Shown here piece by piece: positions 22,683 through 34,596 of a DNA stretch of 64,000 nt. The DNA is from Ambrosia x helenae (taxonomy: Eukaryota > Streptophyta > Magnoliopsida > Asterales > Asteraceae). A model generated the notes under the pieces. The model searched no databases. It saw only the letters and a list, made by a program, of their open reading frames with translations, and was not told where the DNA came from. The position numbers and the translations under genes are program-made. Position 1 is the first letter of the stretch; each line of letters begins with the position of its first letter. Location of the stretch: the NCBI GenBank assembly GCA_030844895.1, contig CM061226.1, positions 114,934,574-114,998,573 on the forward strand, given 5' to 3'.

Positions 22683-23870
22683 ATGCCTCCTCGTCGCAGC
22701 ACTCGCAACAGCACTGGTGAAAACCACGATGAAGGTAGTGACAACCATGGTCATGACCAAGGTCCTGGTCACAACACCAATGGGGTCGATGCTCAACTGG
22801 CTGCGATCATTTCTCAACAAATGGCGCAGCAAATCGCAACTCTGGTTCCCAATTTACTTGCTCAGGTCATCCAATTGAACGGCAACGGGAATGGTCACAA
22901 CAATGGGAACGGAAATGGCAATGGCAATGGTAATGGACCCCAAGCCTGTACCCTTAAGCATTTCAACTCTTGTAACCCTCCGAAGTTTAGTGGTGAAGAA
23001 GGAGCTACAGGACTCCTCCAATGGTTTGAGGGTATTGAGAATACCTTCATCAACAGTGAGTGCCCCGACAACTTCAAGGTTCGTTACGCCATGAGTGTTC
23101 TCCATAAACGAGCACTCACATGGTGGAATGAAGAAAAGCGTACTCGTGGGGCCGAAGTTGCTCTTGCTATGACATGGAACCAAGTCAAAGAGATCATGAA
23201 GGAAGAGTTTTGTCCTCGCAATGAAGTTAAGAAGCTTGAAGATGAGTTCCACACCTTAGCTCAAGATAGTGGGGAAAACCTTGCCTACAACACCCGCTTT
23301 CATGAGCTTAGCTTATTGCTGCCCCACAAAGTCACTCCCCTGTCGGTAGCCATCGAGAAGTACATCGGTGGTCTGCCCATGCAAATCCAGGATACGGTGT
23401 GGGGAAGGAATCCTGCCACCTTGGAGGAAGCCAAACGTTTAGCAGCTACCTTAACTGATAATCACGTAAAGAACGGGACCTTAGTACGGAAAGGCAATAA
23501 AACAAGTATTGTAGCCGCGGTAACCACTGAGAACCAGAAACGTAAGACCAGGGATCCTGCTGCAAACCTCACTCCACAAGCCTCTAACAAGAAACCTTAT
23601 ACAGGAAACCATCCATTGTGTAACACATGCAACCGACATCATCCCACTACTTCAGCGTGTCGCTTGTGCACCAATTGTGGTAGGTATGGCCATCTAATTA
23701 ATACATGTCGCGAGACCCCAAACCCTAATGCCAACCAACCCACCAACCCTGCTCAAGCTGCTAACCTTAATCAATACAACTATGGTCAATGCTATGAATG
23801 TGGAGACCCAAATCACTACCGTAACCGATGCCCTAAACTAAACCGAGATCAAGACCCTCCAGCTACCTAA
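22683..23870 (+). CDS. gag: Retroelement Gag polyprotein, copy 2
   Basis: This is an exact duplicate of the 395-residue gag at 17877-19064, offset by 4806 bases, with the same gag domain and the same two CCHC knuckles. The whole internal region (22133-24337) appears identical to 17327-19531. That points to recent tandem duplication of an internal-plus-LTR unit rather than two insertions. Confidence 0.95.
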   Translation: MPPRRSTRNSTGENHDEGSDNHGHDQGPGHNTNGVDAQLAAIISQQMAQQIATLVPNLLAQVIQLNGNGNGHNNGNGNGNGNGNGPQACTLKHFNSCNPPKFSGEEGATGLLQWFEGIENTFINSECPDNFKVRYAMSVLHKRALTWWNEEKRTRGAEVALAMTWNQVKEIMKEEFCPRNEVKKLEDEFHTLAQDSGENLAYNTRFHELSLLLPHKVTPLSVAIEKYIGGLPMQIQDTVWGRNPATLEEAKRLAATLTDNHVKNGTLVRKGNKTSIVAAVTTENQKRKTRDPAANLTPQASNKKPYTGNHPLCNTCNRHHPTTSACRLCTNCGRYGHLINTCRETPNPNANQPTNPAQAANLNQYNYGQCYECGDPNHYRNRCPKLNRDQDPPAT

Positions 23871-24337
23871 CCGCAAGACTCACCATTTGACTCTTGGTTG
23901 CTTTTATTCTATGTATTGATGTTATTCGATTCAAGTAATAAAATTCAAGTATTATCATAACATTTGTGTGCATGCTTGTTGGAATGTGAACTAATTGCTA
24001 TATCTATACTTGCTTACTTGTACATCAATTAGTTAACTACCAAACAACCAGCTTAACGATTGGTAGAGGTCATCATGTCATTCCAACAGTCGGGAGAGGC
24101 CCTACCACCTGAACGACTGGCGGAGACTATCAGACCTGCTTGACCATCGGTAAAGTCATAAAAGGACGCAAAACCCTAATGTAAGGTAAATTGGTAATTA
24201 CGGTCCGGAACGTAATTATGAATTTACAGGTACATTAAGGTAGTGTGAAATTTTATCAAGGTTTTCAGTAGTTGGCCAATTGCTAACCTAGTGTCTTCCT
24301 TTAACTTCGGGACGAAGTTCCTAAAAGTAGGGGAGAC

Positions 24338-24441
24338 TGTAACATTTCATACTAAAAAGATATACGTTACGGATTAAAACGACAAGTTTTATTATTTTTG
24401 GTTATATGTTGAACCCCAATACAATGATAATTATTCACATT

Positions 24442-24488
<47 letters not shown>

Positions 24489-26932
24489 TTTTGACACAAA
24501 CAAAAAAAAAAATCAGATTTTTTTTTGTAGAATTTTGTTGCAATGCTTTAAACAAAAAAATACAAACAAACCCACCTTATAAATTCTGAGATTTCAAGCC
24601 CAAAAGTCTAGTTGTAGCCCAGCCCAGACCCCATTAAACCCGGCCCACGTTGCTACCTTCTTCCTCCCCTCCTTTCATTTTAATCAAAAAAAAGATGGTC
24701 CCAGCCGGGTCTCGAACCGGGGTCAAACGCACACAACACACGGGCATTAACCAACTGAGCCACATGGATTCTTTGTTTCAATATGAACTCAAATGTTATT
24801 TATAAAGACTCTGTTTTCATATCTGCTACTTTGGTCGTGTCTGTACATCAGCCGAACACAGTCAAGAGCAAATCTTGACTTATGATTGAACCAAATAAGG
24901 GAATAATTGCATAATTTGTTTTCGTGACATACAAATAACGGGTATTACGCTTAATATACATCAATTAACGCAATCAAAATTTAAGATTATTACGCGTATG
25001 GTTCAAAGCATAGTCAACTTTCCAATCGTGTTACCCAGACCCCATCCCTATAAATTGAGCATCACAAAGCCTTCTACGATCGCCAAATACTTTCTCTCAA
25101 TCTCCTATTTCTTCATTAAATCTGCTGTTCAAGCATCTTTGTTCGTGGTTGACTATTTTTGTTGACCGGGCAATAATCACACGATTCATCATTGTAAGTG
25201 TAATCTCTTCAGTGGGTTTTGTTATTCGGAATCCACACAATGAAAACCCTAAGGTTAATTGGGTTAAAGTTGTGTGGATTGCCTGATTGCTGAATCTAGG
25301 GTTCGTAATTTTTGAATTGGGGATAAACTAGGTTTGCATAGTGTATTTATATAATTAAAAACAAAAACAATCACAACCACTGGTCTAGACCAAGTGGTTG
25401 TGACTATTGCTTGGCCCTAATCCAACCGGGTTCGATTCTTGCCTGTGGCGTCCCATACCATTATTTTTAACCTTTTTAACAAACCAAATAATAATATATA
25501 TATATTAAACCTTTAATCTTATAAATTCATTTTAAAATATTAAAACTATTTTATAAATTCCAAAAAAATTATATTTGTTTAATCTGAGATAAAAGTGTTA
25601 TTCACAATTTTTATTTTTCAAAAATTCATTTATTTAGTATTTATAATAATTAAATCATTTTTACACCATTATATTCATAAAAATCCATTTATATATCAAA
25701 ACAATTTTATTAGATTCTCCAAAAATTATCCTGACTTTTTATAAAGTTAAACTTTACTGAAATAATTTTTAATTCAGTAAAATCATTTATTTTATATTTT
25801 TAATCAATTTTTGTTAGATTTAATCATAATTAAATCATAATAAATCCAATTTTCATCATTTTTGCACCAAAATTTTATACAAATTATTTTTAATTATTTA
25901 GAACAGAAATATGATTTTTAAAATAGAAATTCTTTAATTTTAGTATTTTTGAATATTAAAGTTAAATGTTGGCAATTTGTAACAAATAGATTTAAAAATC
26001 TATTTTAAAAGAAATAATTTTATAAAAATTATTTTTATACTTCAAACGCATTATTGTGAGCATTCTAAATCCAAATTTTATAAAAAGACTTTCTTTTATT
26101 TAATTATCAAATTTCCTTTATTTAATTAACATTTATTTTAAATTCAACAATTGGATATCCCCAAATTCGAAGCCCTAGAAACTTATACATTTATAGACTT
26201 GGTAGACTTAGACATATATATTACCTCATTATAGGGTGATACTTGATACATTGGGCAACACACTATTTTTCAAGAGATAACGTTTTGCTAAGGTGAGTTT
26301 ACATAGCCCCTTTTCTCTATTTTCACTATTTTTGGGGTGAAACATGTTTAAACATTTTATACTATCATTTACTCATACTTACTTATGATACAATTACATC
26401 ATCATTCTATCATTTGACTGTAACAAAAAGACACAGTACAATCATTAACAATGATCAAGCCGCCTGTTTAGATTATAGCGCTATAGGTCTGACAAACCCA
26501 TCCCCCGCATAAATTCAGGGATGATCGATAACAGTAACAACATTTAACTAACTTGCGAGTTAGTCATCAGTCGACACAAGGTTTGGTTGTACAGAGACGC
26601 ATTGTTACATGTCGGCATCATACTCTATCATCACACAACCCTGAGTGTTGTACAAACTATTGTTACCAACTATATCTCAAAAACCTATGTAATTCTCACC
26701 AACAATTGTTGACCCAAAATATTTTCAACTTAACATGTTTCAGGTTCTACTTGCTTGAAGATTTGCTTGAAGATATGTGCATAGTCTTATACAATTTGAT
26801 GTATGAATTCTTGTAGAATCATTGTATGTAAATTATTTAAATCATCTAATGAAATCATTATTCACCATGAGCTACTGAACAATCATCACTACGTGACATC
26901 CCGATGTTTCCGCCATCGGTTGGGGTGTTACA
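24338..26932 (+). repeat. LTR 3
   Basis: 2595 bp. It is the right boundary of the array and is followed at once by the second CAAAG target copy. Confidence 0.95.
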
Positions 26933-26937
26933 CAAAG

Positions 26938-27290
26938 AAAGTAGGAAGTAATGAAAGAATGGATTGAAGCCGATCTTAATCTTAATAAAGATGGACCACT
27001 GGCCGCCCGAGGCCTAATCTCTTTCACTGAAGCTTAGCCCTTTTTTGAGGCGTAAAAAGTTTCAATTGAGAGTATACTCCGAGGACGAAAGGAGAACTTA
27101 TATCGAATGAGAGATAAAGGACGGATGAAACGAAAAGGAAAGAGCGGAAAAAGAAGAGCTGCAAGACCAGATACCAGAGAATCAACCAAAACTGGGAAAT
27201 CAACAGAAGAAGCAATCGTTCATTTTTCAGTTTCTTCTTTGTTCTTGCATACAATCATGTATTCCACACTCGATTGTGTGTTGTTTGATA
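26938..27290. other. Probable mitochondrial DNA insertion, right part
   Basis: This continues the non-AT-rich sequence broken by the LTR array (for example GGACCACTGGCCGCCCGAGG, GGAAAGAGCGGAAAAAGAAG). No gene is assigned. It fades into AT-rich nuclear sequence near 27290. Confidence 0.33.
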
Positions 27291-27560
27291 CCACGTGAAA
27301 GGATTCTGGACTTGCATCTCTCTCATATGAATAATATATTAAATCATAATTTCATGTTTATCTCTTATTTATTTAATATTTATTTTATTAACAAATCTTT
27401 TTATATTTCGTTATTAAAAACCATTTAATATTTTATTGATCAAACCTCATGTAATATTAAATTTCCTAACATAATAATAAATAAAAAAACAAAAGAAAAT
27501 GTTATAACCCTTATGATACATAAGTTTCCAATGAATTTTTTACACTAAATGAAACTGTAA
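27291..27560. other. AT-rich intergenic sequence
   Basis: No feature is recognised. Confidence 0.5.
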
Positions 27561-27771
27561 GGGGGTGTTTGGGATTGATTATTTAAAACAGATTATGCGT
27601 TTTGAAAAAAACATGGGTGGAGCTGCTTATAGATTATTGCGTTCTGGTAGCCTAAAAAACTGACTATCTGCGTTTTCAAAACGCAATCCAAACACTAAAA
27701 ACTGATTATCTACGTTTTCAAAACGTAATAATCTAAAAATCAGATTAAAAATGCAATCCCAAAAACCCTCT
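27561..27771. mobile_element. Tourist-type MITE, family B
   Basis: The ends are GGGGGTGTTTGGGATTG and the complement of CAATCCCAAAAACCCTC, with a TAA target duplication on both sides. The inside contains two copies of an ACTGATTATCTACGTTTTCA-like unit that are each self-complementary (CGTTTTCAAAACG). Confidence 0.75.
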
Positions 27772-28571
27772 AAATGAGAGTTCTTTTTTCATCATCCAGA
27801 GCAAAATAGGTCAAATTTCTAAAAAATCTAGACCTTTGAGACGACCGCCTCAACCACATTCTGTAATGGTTGCTTCTGCCTCTGTTCCTCATCCAAACAT
27901 GTATTTTCTCTTTAATATATATTTTCATTATCATCTCATAATTAAATTTGTTGCTTTATCATATTATGATATAACGTATTTTCTAACCTAATGGTTACAA
28001 AATATTTGTCAAATGGTCATACATGTAAAATGATAGAATAAAATAACACCACCCCATACTCAAACAAGTTAACACTCATGACCAGTTGCATATCTATGCC
28101 TACGGCTATGAGAGCAATACATACTAATTATAGTGATTGATAGGTATGGCTAATTAGACCATGGACTCCCGTGTTGCGTGCGCTCATTGTTGTAGGCAAC
28201 TAGGCATATATACACGTACGACAAAAAGAAACCAATAAATAAATTTTAGAAGTAAATTTTAAGACCTAAATACACTCTCCAAGGGCGTTTTGAAGAGGTT
28301 TTGGAGGCCAACCGGACAGGGTCCATAAACTTTGGGGACATATTTAAAAAAAAAAATCCTATATATATTTGTATATAACTCATTTAACACTTAAACTTTA
28401 ATATAAGGGGTCTATTTTTTAATCACTCAGATATGGTACATAAATTTTTAGAGATTTCCAGAGACGGCTCTGACACTCTCCTAAATTAAGCCCAAGCCCA
28501 AAACACTCATAAACTAAGTTGTAACATATGCATTAAAACCTGCATCTAACTTTGGAGTTCATAATTTCAAC
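27772..28571. other. Intergenic with old repeat remnants
   Basis: No gene is seen. A stretch around 28290-28480 (GGGGACATAT, AGACGGCTCTGACA) resembles a decayed hAT-type element. Confidence 0.45.
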
Positions 28572-29079
28572 TAGGCCTGTAATTAAATGAAATAAGCATT
28601 CATGAATTTGTTTGGTTGGAAGTTCGTTTATTTAATAAACGAACAAACATGGACAAAAAATTGTTCGCTTAGTTAAATGAACAAACGTTGTGTTCATTCA
28701 TTTATGTTATTGAACATCTGTTTATATTTGTTCATTTATATTCGTTTAAACTTTTTTAATTACATTAGTATATATATCATAAATTGGGCTTTCTAGCTAC
28801 TTGTATCAATATAACCAATTAGTAATTGGGTTTTTTAGTAATACAAAATTGTTTAAATTCATTTTGTTCATGAACGTCCATTTATGTTCGTTCATGAATT
28901 GTTCGTTTAGGTTTTAAACGAACAAACATAAATGAACACGAACATGACAATTTTCTTAATTAATGAACGAACGTGAACAAAAAAAATGTGTTCGATTATG
29001 TGTTCGTGTTTGTTAAAGTTAAAATTAAATGAACAAACACGAACATGCACTTTATGTTCGTTCGGTTCATTTACGGCAT
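28572..29079. mobile_element. Possible MITE made of GAACAAACA/TGTTCGTTT repeats
   Basis: The left end AGGCCTGTAATTAAATGAA is roughly mirrored by GTTCATTTACGGC on the right. The 0.5-kb interior alternates TTCGTTTA and AAACGAACAAACAT in both orientations, so it can fold extensively. No clean target duplication was found. Confidence 0.45.
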
Positions 29080-29249
29080 AATTTCAACTCTAAAAAATCC
29101 AAAATTAATAATTAATTATTAAATAAAGTTTAAAAATTGAAAATGATTGATTATCTGGTAGTCATTGAAGCAACTGAGACCTTTCATCCCATGCTTAATT
29201 AAATATTATAATATTATTAAAGATTATAGAAAGATGAAGGTGATGTTGA

Positions 29250-29921
29250 ATTCTATAGAGAGAGAGAGGTTTAAGGGGGGTTTATAGTTTAGGTCTACCA
29301 ACTGGTTGTTAGAGATTACTCTCCTTAACCAAACATCATCATCAACAACAGCCAGCCAGCTAGCTAAGATATTCTCTCCTCTAGAGAGAGAAACATATAT
29401 ATATTTCTAGAGAGAGAAACAAAAACACCCCAAGAAGAAAAAAACAAAGCTAGAAAGTGATCAAAGAAAGATCACATAATAGCTACAAACACACTTATGT
29501 ATGTGTGTACATATAGATATATAGAGAGAGAGTGCATGATAGAGAAAGATCTTCTTCTTTTTGCTAGAGAGAGAAATTAAAGAGAAGTTGTTCTCACGTG
29601 TGAGTTGATGAAAAGACTTGAAAACAAGTTATGATATGTTTAGATACATTGATGATCATGATCCTATGATACACAAACATCATACTCATCATCATCATAA
29701 TATTCATTGAGCTCTTAGAACTGATCAAACCACTTGTCTCTCTCTCTCTTACTTTCAATGCTGGACACTGCTACTGCTACTGTGGTCTGAATTCCGGGCA
29801 GTTCGGGCAGTCCCATAGTTATTGTGATTTTGCATTCCAAAGTCCTATGAAAATCTGGTCTTGGGATCATTTCTTTACATCATTTGTTCCCCACAACCAC
29901 ACATCCATGACATAAATTCAG
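29250..29921 (+). other. 5' leader exon of the BEL1-like gene
   Basis: This GAGA-rich sequence (several AGAGAGAG tracts at 29258-29575) ends at a donor CAG|GTAATTA at 29922. The matching acceptor ends at 31290, 26 bases before the start codon, giving a 1369-bp leader intron. The transcription start is not determined. The leader holds at least five upstream ORFs. Confidence 0.55.
29608..29915 (+). promoter_or_regulatory. Cluster of five upstream ORFs in the BEL1-like leader
   Basis: Short ATG-to-stop frames lie at 29608-29634, 29631-29669, 29666-29710 (His-rich, MIHKHHTHHHHNIH), 29758-29790 (MLDTATATVV) and 29847-29915 (22 codons). The first three overlap end to start, with ATGA-type junctions. 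If transcribed, they would strongly limit initiation at the main start codon. Confidence 0.5.
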
Positions 29922-30058
29922 GTAATTAACAATTTTTTTTATATTTTTTTAAGTGTGAATCCTAACCTATTGACTTTTTTTTTTTTTTTTTTTTTTTTTT
30001 GCATTCTATAATCTATGTGACCATCAAGAACATATTTTTCCTTCATGTGGTTTCTTGA

Positions 30059-30226
30059 TTTTTTTTTAACGGCTAACATATCAAACCCGAGCATTCTCGG
30101 GGCACCCTTTCCACAAATCGAGTACTCCGAGTGTAACCCGAGTTGTCAAACATCAATTCCATGAAAACCCGTAATAACCCTCTCGCCCGTAGGCACGACG
30201 GTGAAATTACCGGTAAAACCCATCTA
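30059..30226 (-). mobile_element. SINE family 1, truncated copy in the BEL1 leader intron
   Basis: It shares GGCACCC, CCCGTAGGCACGACGGTGAA and CCGGTAAAACC with the SINE at 3316-3551. Its T run starts at 30059, and a 9-bp target duplication GTTTCTTGA lies at 30050-30058 and 30227-30235. The end bearing the B-box is missing. Confidence 0.75.
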
Positions 30227-31316
30227 GTTTCTTGAATTTAATCAAATCTTAGTTAGAAAACAAAACTTTGGGCTGTGTCTTTACCTTTCATATGTAAGCT
30301 TTAAACATTCATCATAAATTGATGTTCTTTTTTTTTCTTACATCAAGGTTTGTTTCTTTAGCTTTGTTGTACATGTTTAAAGATTATAACATAAATTGAA
30401 GGCATTATCATAAAACTGTTTTGTTTTCTTTACATGGGTTCATCTTAAAATTAACTGATCAAGTTTCCATAGAAATTAATGTGTAAGATTGATGAAAATG
30501 AATGAAGGGCATTTTGGGAATATACAAAAGGGTTGGAAGTTATCTATAAATTACCTTGTTTGATACAGGCAAAACAAACAGGGAATATCTTTATGCATAA
30601 CATGTGAGGTTGTGTATGCAAACAAACTTTAAGTACTTGCTGCTTTTATTCTTATGTCCTCCCCAACTTTAATACTTCTTCTATCTTCTTTTATATAAAG
30701 TTGGCTCTTTAATGTGTTTCTTTTTCAAAATTCAATTTTTTTTTGTGTTTCTTTTATAAAAATTCTATCTTTTTTGTGTTTCTTTTATAAAAATTCAATA
30801 TTTTTTGTATTTCTTTTATAAAAATTCAATCTTTTGTGTTTATGTTTTATAAAATTCAATCTTTTTTTGTTGTGAAGATCCATTATACTGATCAAAATTC
30901 ATGCATAAAAGTTTACATTAGTTTTTTTTTTTTTTCATAAAACTCAAACTTTTTTGCCAAAATCATTTGAGTTTGACTTTTCAAAACTATTGTATCAAGT
31001 TGACTTTTTTGTTTACCAAACCCATTGTTCTTATAAAAAAAAAAATGCAAACTACCAATTGTGGTGACTTTTTGTGTTATATATTGTTTAAAAAAATATT
31101 TCTAGAATGTGCAAAAAAATTCTATTGAATTGTACCTAGAAAGATGCCAAGGTTTTGATGATATAAAATTTGAATTTATTCCTGTTTGTTGTATTATCCT
31201 TCAAGGCTTCAAATAAATTGAATTTTTTAATCATTTGAATGATTTAAAATATTATTTAGGAGTATTTTTCAATGGTTTAACTTGTTGCAGAAAGTTGAAT
31301 AAAAAGATTTGAAGAA

Positions 31317-33919
31317 ATGTCATCTTACATAAGAAGTTCAGAAAATGGAAGAGATTCAGCTCCAATGCTTTACTTAAGAGAGCCTCTGCAGCAATCTTAC
31401 TCGTCGGAACCGACCATTCTGGCTGGAAACGAGATGATGTACATGAACTATGCATCAGCTTCGGCCGGAGAGTTTTCTGGTACACTGGCTGGAAATTCCC
31501 AACAGCTCAACAGCTGCATTGACATTCCAAACATAGGAGGTCATGATTCCAGTGTTGTATCGCATCAAGAACTCCTCTCGAGCATTGGCGAACCATGGAG
31601 AGATGGTAGGAATCATGGAATGACGTTAATGGGTCAAATGGGTAGTCGAAATTTACAAGAATCTGGGCAGACGCAGGGGCAGGGGCTATCACTGAGTCTT
31701 GGTTCGCATATTCCAACCGGAATCCAATTCCATTCTGGTGATTACAGGAATCCCAGTATGGGTTTCTCTTCATTTATGAGTGCAGATTCCGAATCGATCA
31801 AAACAGATGTTTCGCCCTATGGAATGGGTAATGTTTCGAGGGCGATCGCTGATTCCAGGTACCTAAAAGCAGCACAACAACTGCTTGATGAGATTGTTAA
31901 TGTTGGTAAAGCTTTGAAACAACATAATGCTAGGAAAGAATCCATGGATTATTCGAAAGAAATCGATGGTGAAGTGAAGAATGTAACATCTTCAAATCCG
32001 CAGGAATCAAACGAACTGTCGGCTACTGAAAAACAGGATTTGCAGAACAAGATGATGAAGTTAATCTCTATGCTGGAAGAGGTGAGTCACCTGCACAGTT
32101 TGACTTTTTATGGTCAAACATGTTCCTTTCCAAATACAAATTCAATACCAATTTGTTACAAAAGAACACACCATATGTTCCTTAATGAATGACCTACTTA
32201 AAAAACCAGCTTAACCAACATTCGTTTATTAAAATCAAATCAGAAATTCATATGGATTGCAAAGATGAAAGGTTATATGTTTGACCCTGAAAGTCAACTT
32301 CTACTTCTTGCTTGATTTAATCAAGAAAGCTCAAAGTACATTGTACATGGACAGGTTGACAGAAGGTACAAACAATACTATCATCAAATGCAGATTGTTG
32401 TATCAGCATTTGATGTGATCGCAGGATGTGGGGCCGCTAAGCCCTACACAGCACTCGCTCTGCAAACAATTTCCCGCCATTTTCGTTGTTTGAGAGACGC
32501 GATAAACAGTCAGATAAAAGCGACTCATAGAAGCCTTGGGGAGACTGATTCCACCACAAATGGGAAAGGAGTCGGGATTTCCAGGCTTCGGTTTGTGGAT
32601 CAACAGCTCAGGCAACAACGAGCCCTTCAGCAGCTCGGGATGATGCAACAACATACTTGGAGACCACAACGAGGCCTTCCTGAAACCTCTGTGTCGATTC
32701 TTCGTGCTTGGTTGTTCGAGCATTTTCTTCATCCGTAATCACTATTTACCTTTTCTTTTTGTACCAGTGAATGCATCTCTTTTCATAATTACCATCTTAT
32801 CCTTCAAAATATTTCTTTTTATTTCTTCAGGTATCCTAAAGATTCAGACAAGATCATGCTAGCAAGACAAACTGGGTTGACCAGAAGTCAGGTCAATTAA
32901 CATACATGCAACTATTCCAATTCCGATTTTTGACACGACTCAAACATAACACGGAATTTACCCATTTAGTTAAATGGGACAAGTCCGTGTCAACCCGGCT
33001 GGTTCACGAATTGACCCATTTAACCCGTTTTCTTAAAAGGTGCATAATAGCGCCTAAATTACTTTAGTTTTTATGTCAATATTTAAAAGGTTCAAAAATA
33101 AGTTGGCATTATTTCAACATAATTTCTTAAAAAAAATAGCATGTAAATTTCGATCTTTAAAATACTTGTATGCAATTAAATAAAAAAAATGTGTTAAAAG
33201 GGTCGTGTTCATATCAATCAATGAATACATGTGCCGTGTTCGGGTTCATGCATGTGACACAATTTCCAGTTATATGTAGTGTTTGGGTTCATTTTAGGTT
33301 CGACTCGCCAATCTGCAGACTACAGACCTAATTGGAACAGATTGAATTTGTAATTGTGCAGGTGTCAAACTGGTTCATAAACGCAAGAGTTCGTCTATGG
33401 AAACCAATGGTGGAAGAAATGTACAAAGAGGAAGCTGGAGATGCTGAAATAGAATCAAATTCTTCTTCAGAAATTGCACTCAGAAACACGAAAGGTGATG
33501 GAAAGACTTGTGTTAACCAAGATGATACGAACCAGAGCACTGCAGCCTCTGAATTTGACTCGAATCAAGCTCCTGATGTTGAATTAATAGGAAACGACTC
33601 GAATTTCCAACACATGTTGGTACAGTCCAACAGCAGAGGTGAACACGAGCGGCTTATGGCGGCATCATATCAGATGCCACCACAGTTCGGAAATGGGAAT
33701 GCAGGTGGGGTGTCGCTTACACTAGGGTTACAACACACTGAAGATGGCTGCTTACCACCAATGGCTCCTCATGGAAGAGGCGGCGGTAGCACTGGTGTGC
33801 ACGACACTGGCTGTGATTCATCGGTGGGGCCAGAAGCAGCCGATTTTGACAGTGTGAACTCAGATAACCAACAACAAAGATTTGGTTCTTCTCACTTGTT
33901 ACATGATTTTGTAGCATGA
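31317..33919 (+). CDS. BLH: BEL1-like TALE homeodomain protein
   Basis: This is a plant TALE-class transcription factor that acts in the nucleus as a heterodimer with KNOX proteins. CDS exons are 31317-32081, 32355-32734, 32831-32891 and 33362-33919, the usual four-exon BLH layout. All borders are GT-AG and the phases join. In order: an N-terminal region; a ZIBEL-type motif GLSLSLGSH; the SKY-type box SRYLKAAQQLLDEIVNVG; the BELL domain (KMMKLISMLEE joined to VDRRYKQYYHQMQIVVSAFD and CGAAKPYTALALQTISRHFR); the TALE homeodomain (WRPQRGLPETSVSILRAWLF, HPYPKDSDKIMLARQTGLTR, VSNWFINARVRLWKPMVEEM); and a second ZIBEL motif GVSLTLGLQH near the C-terminus. The product is about 587 residues, normal for the family. 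I do not assign a specific BLH number. The leader has many uORFs. Confidence 0.95.
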
Positions 33920-34596
33920 GAGAACAATGGTGGGTGTCTTTATTCAAATGAACATTTTGTTAAACTTCTTGATCTATTATCAAGTAGTGTGAAAAAATCT
34001 GGATGCGTAACAGAAGCTACATGTATAACTGTAAAGATAAGATGCATATAATTTCTTGATCATAATATTTCAAAATTGGCATTTAATGCATGCATGATAA
34101 TTTACATCCAACAAGACTGGATTACAATATACCTCCTTAAAGCCACAGTTTTCCACTTCCAGTCAACAATAAATCCGAAAGTAGAGAAATATCATAATGG
34201 TTCACCTCATCACTCATCATGACCTGAACATAACACATTAGAAAGCTAAATAAGATTGCAGGTCACATTTGTGCGTATACTGGTTGATTTGGTATAAATA
34301 CAGCCTTCGATACAAGTAAAGGAGGCACTTTCGACTCATTTTGTGGGTAAACGGGTCAAATGGAAAACTTATAAAAGTAATCCAGAATGTATTCAAAATG
34401 CATTTAAACCTACTAAATTCTTAAAATAAAATTATCATTGTATAATATATTTCTTAATCATAACTTAAAACATCATTTATCTGTATAAAATAAGAAAAGA
34501 AAACCTATCTGTGAACCGTCCAAATCTGACCCATTTTAAAAAATTAGCCGGTTTGACAAGAAACCGTTATGACCCATTACTCAGCCCGCCTCACTT
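33920..34596. other. Spacer between convergent genes
   Basis: It contains the 3' UTRs of the BEL1-like gene (+) and the SNF2 gene (-). No other feature is seen. Confidence 0.5.

Larger units (their letters stand above)
14733..26932 (+). mobile_element. Gag-only Ty3-type LTR element in tandem: LTR-gag-LTR-gag-LTR
   Basis: Three LTRs (about 2.6 kb each) alternate with two 2205-bp internal regions. The outer ends are flanked by a 5-bp target duplication CAAAG (14728-14732 and 26933-26937), so one insertion event bounds the whole array. Each internal region has a primer-binding site for initiator Met-tRNA, one gag gene and a polypurine tract, but no protease, reverse transcriptase, RNase H or integrase. 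That matches the class called TR-GAG: non-autonomous elements that keep gag and borrow pol. The two gag proteins are identical and LTR2 and LTR3 are almost identical, so the tandem form is young. Confidence 0.93.
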
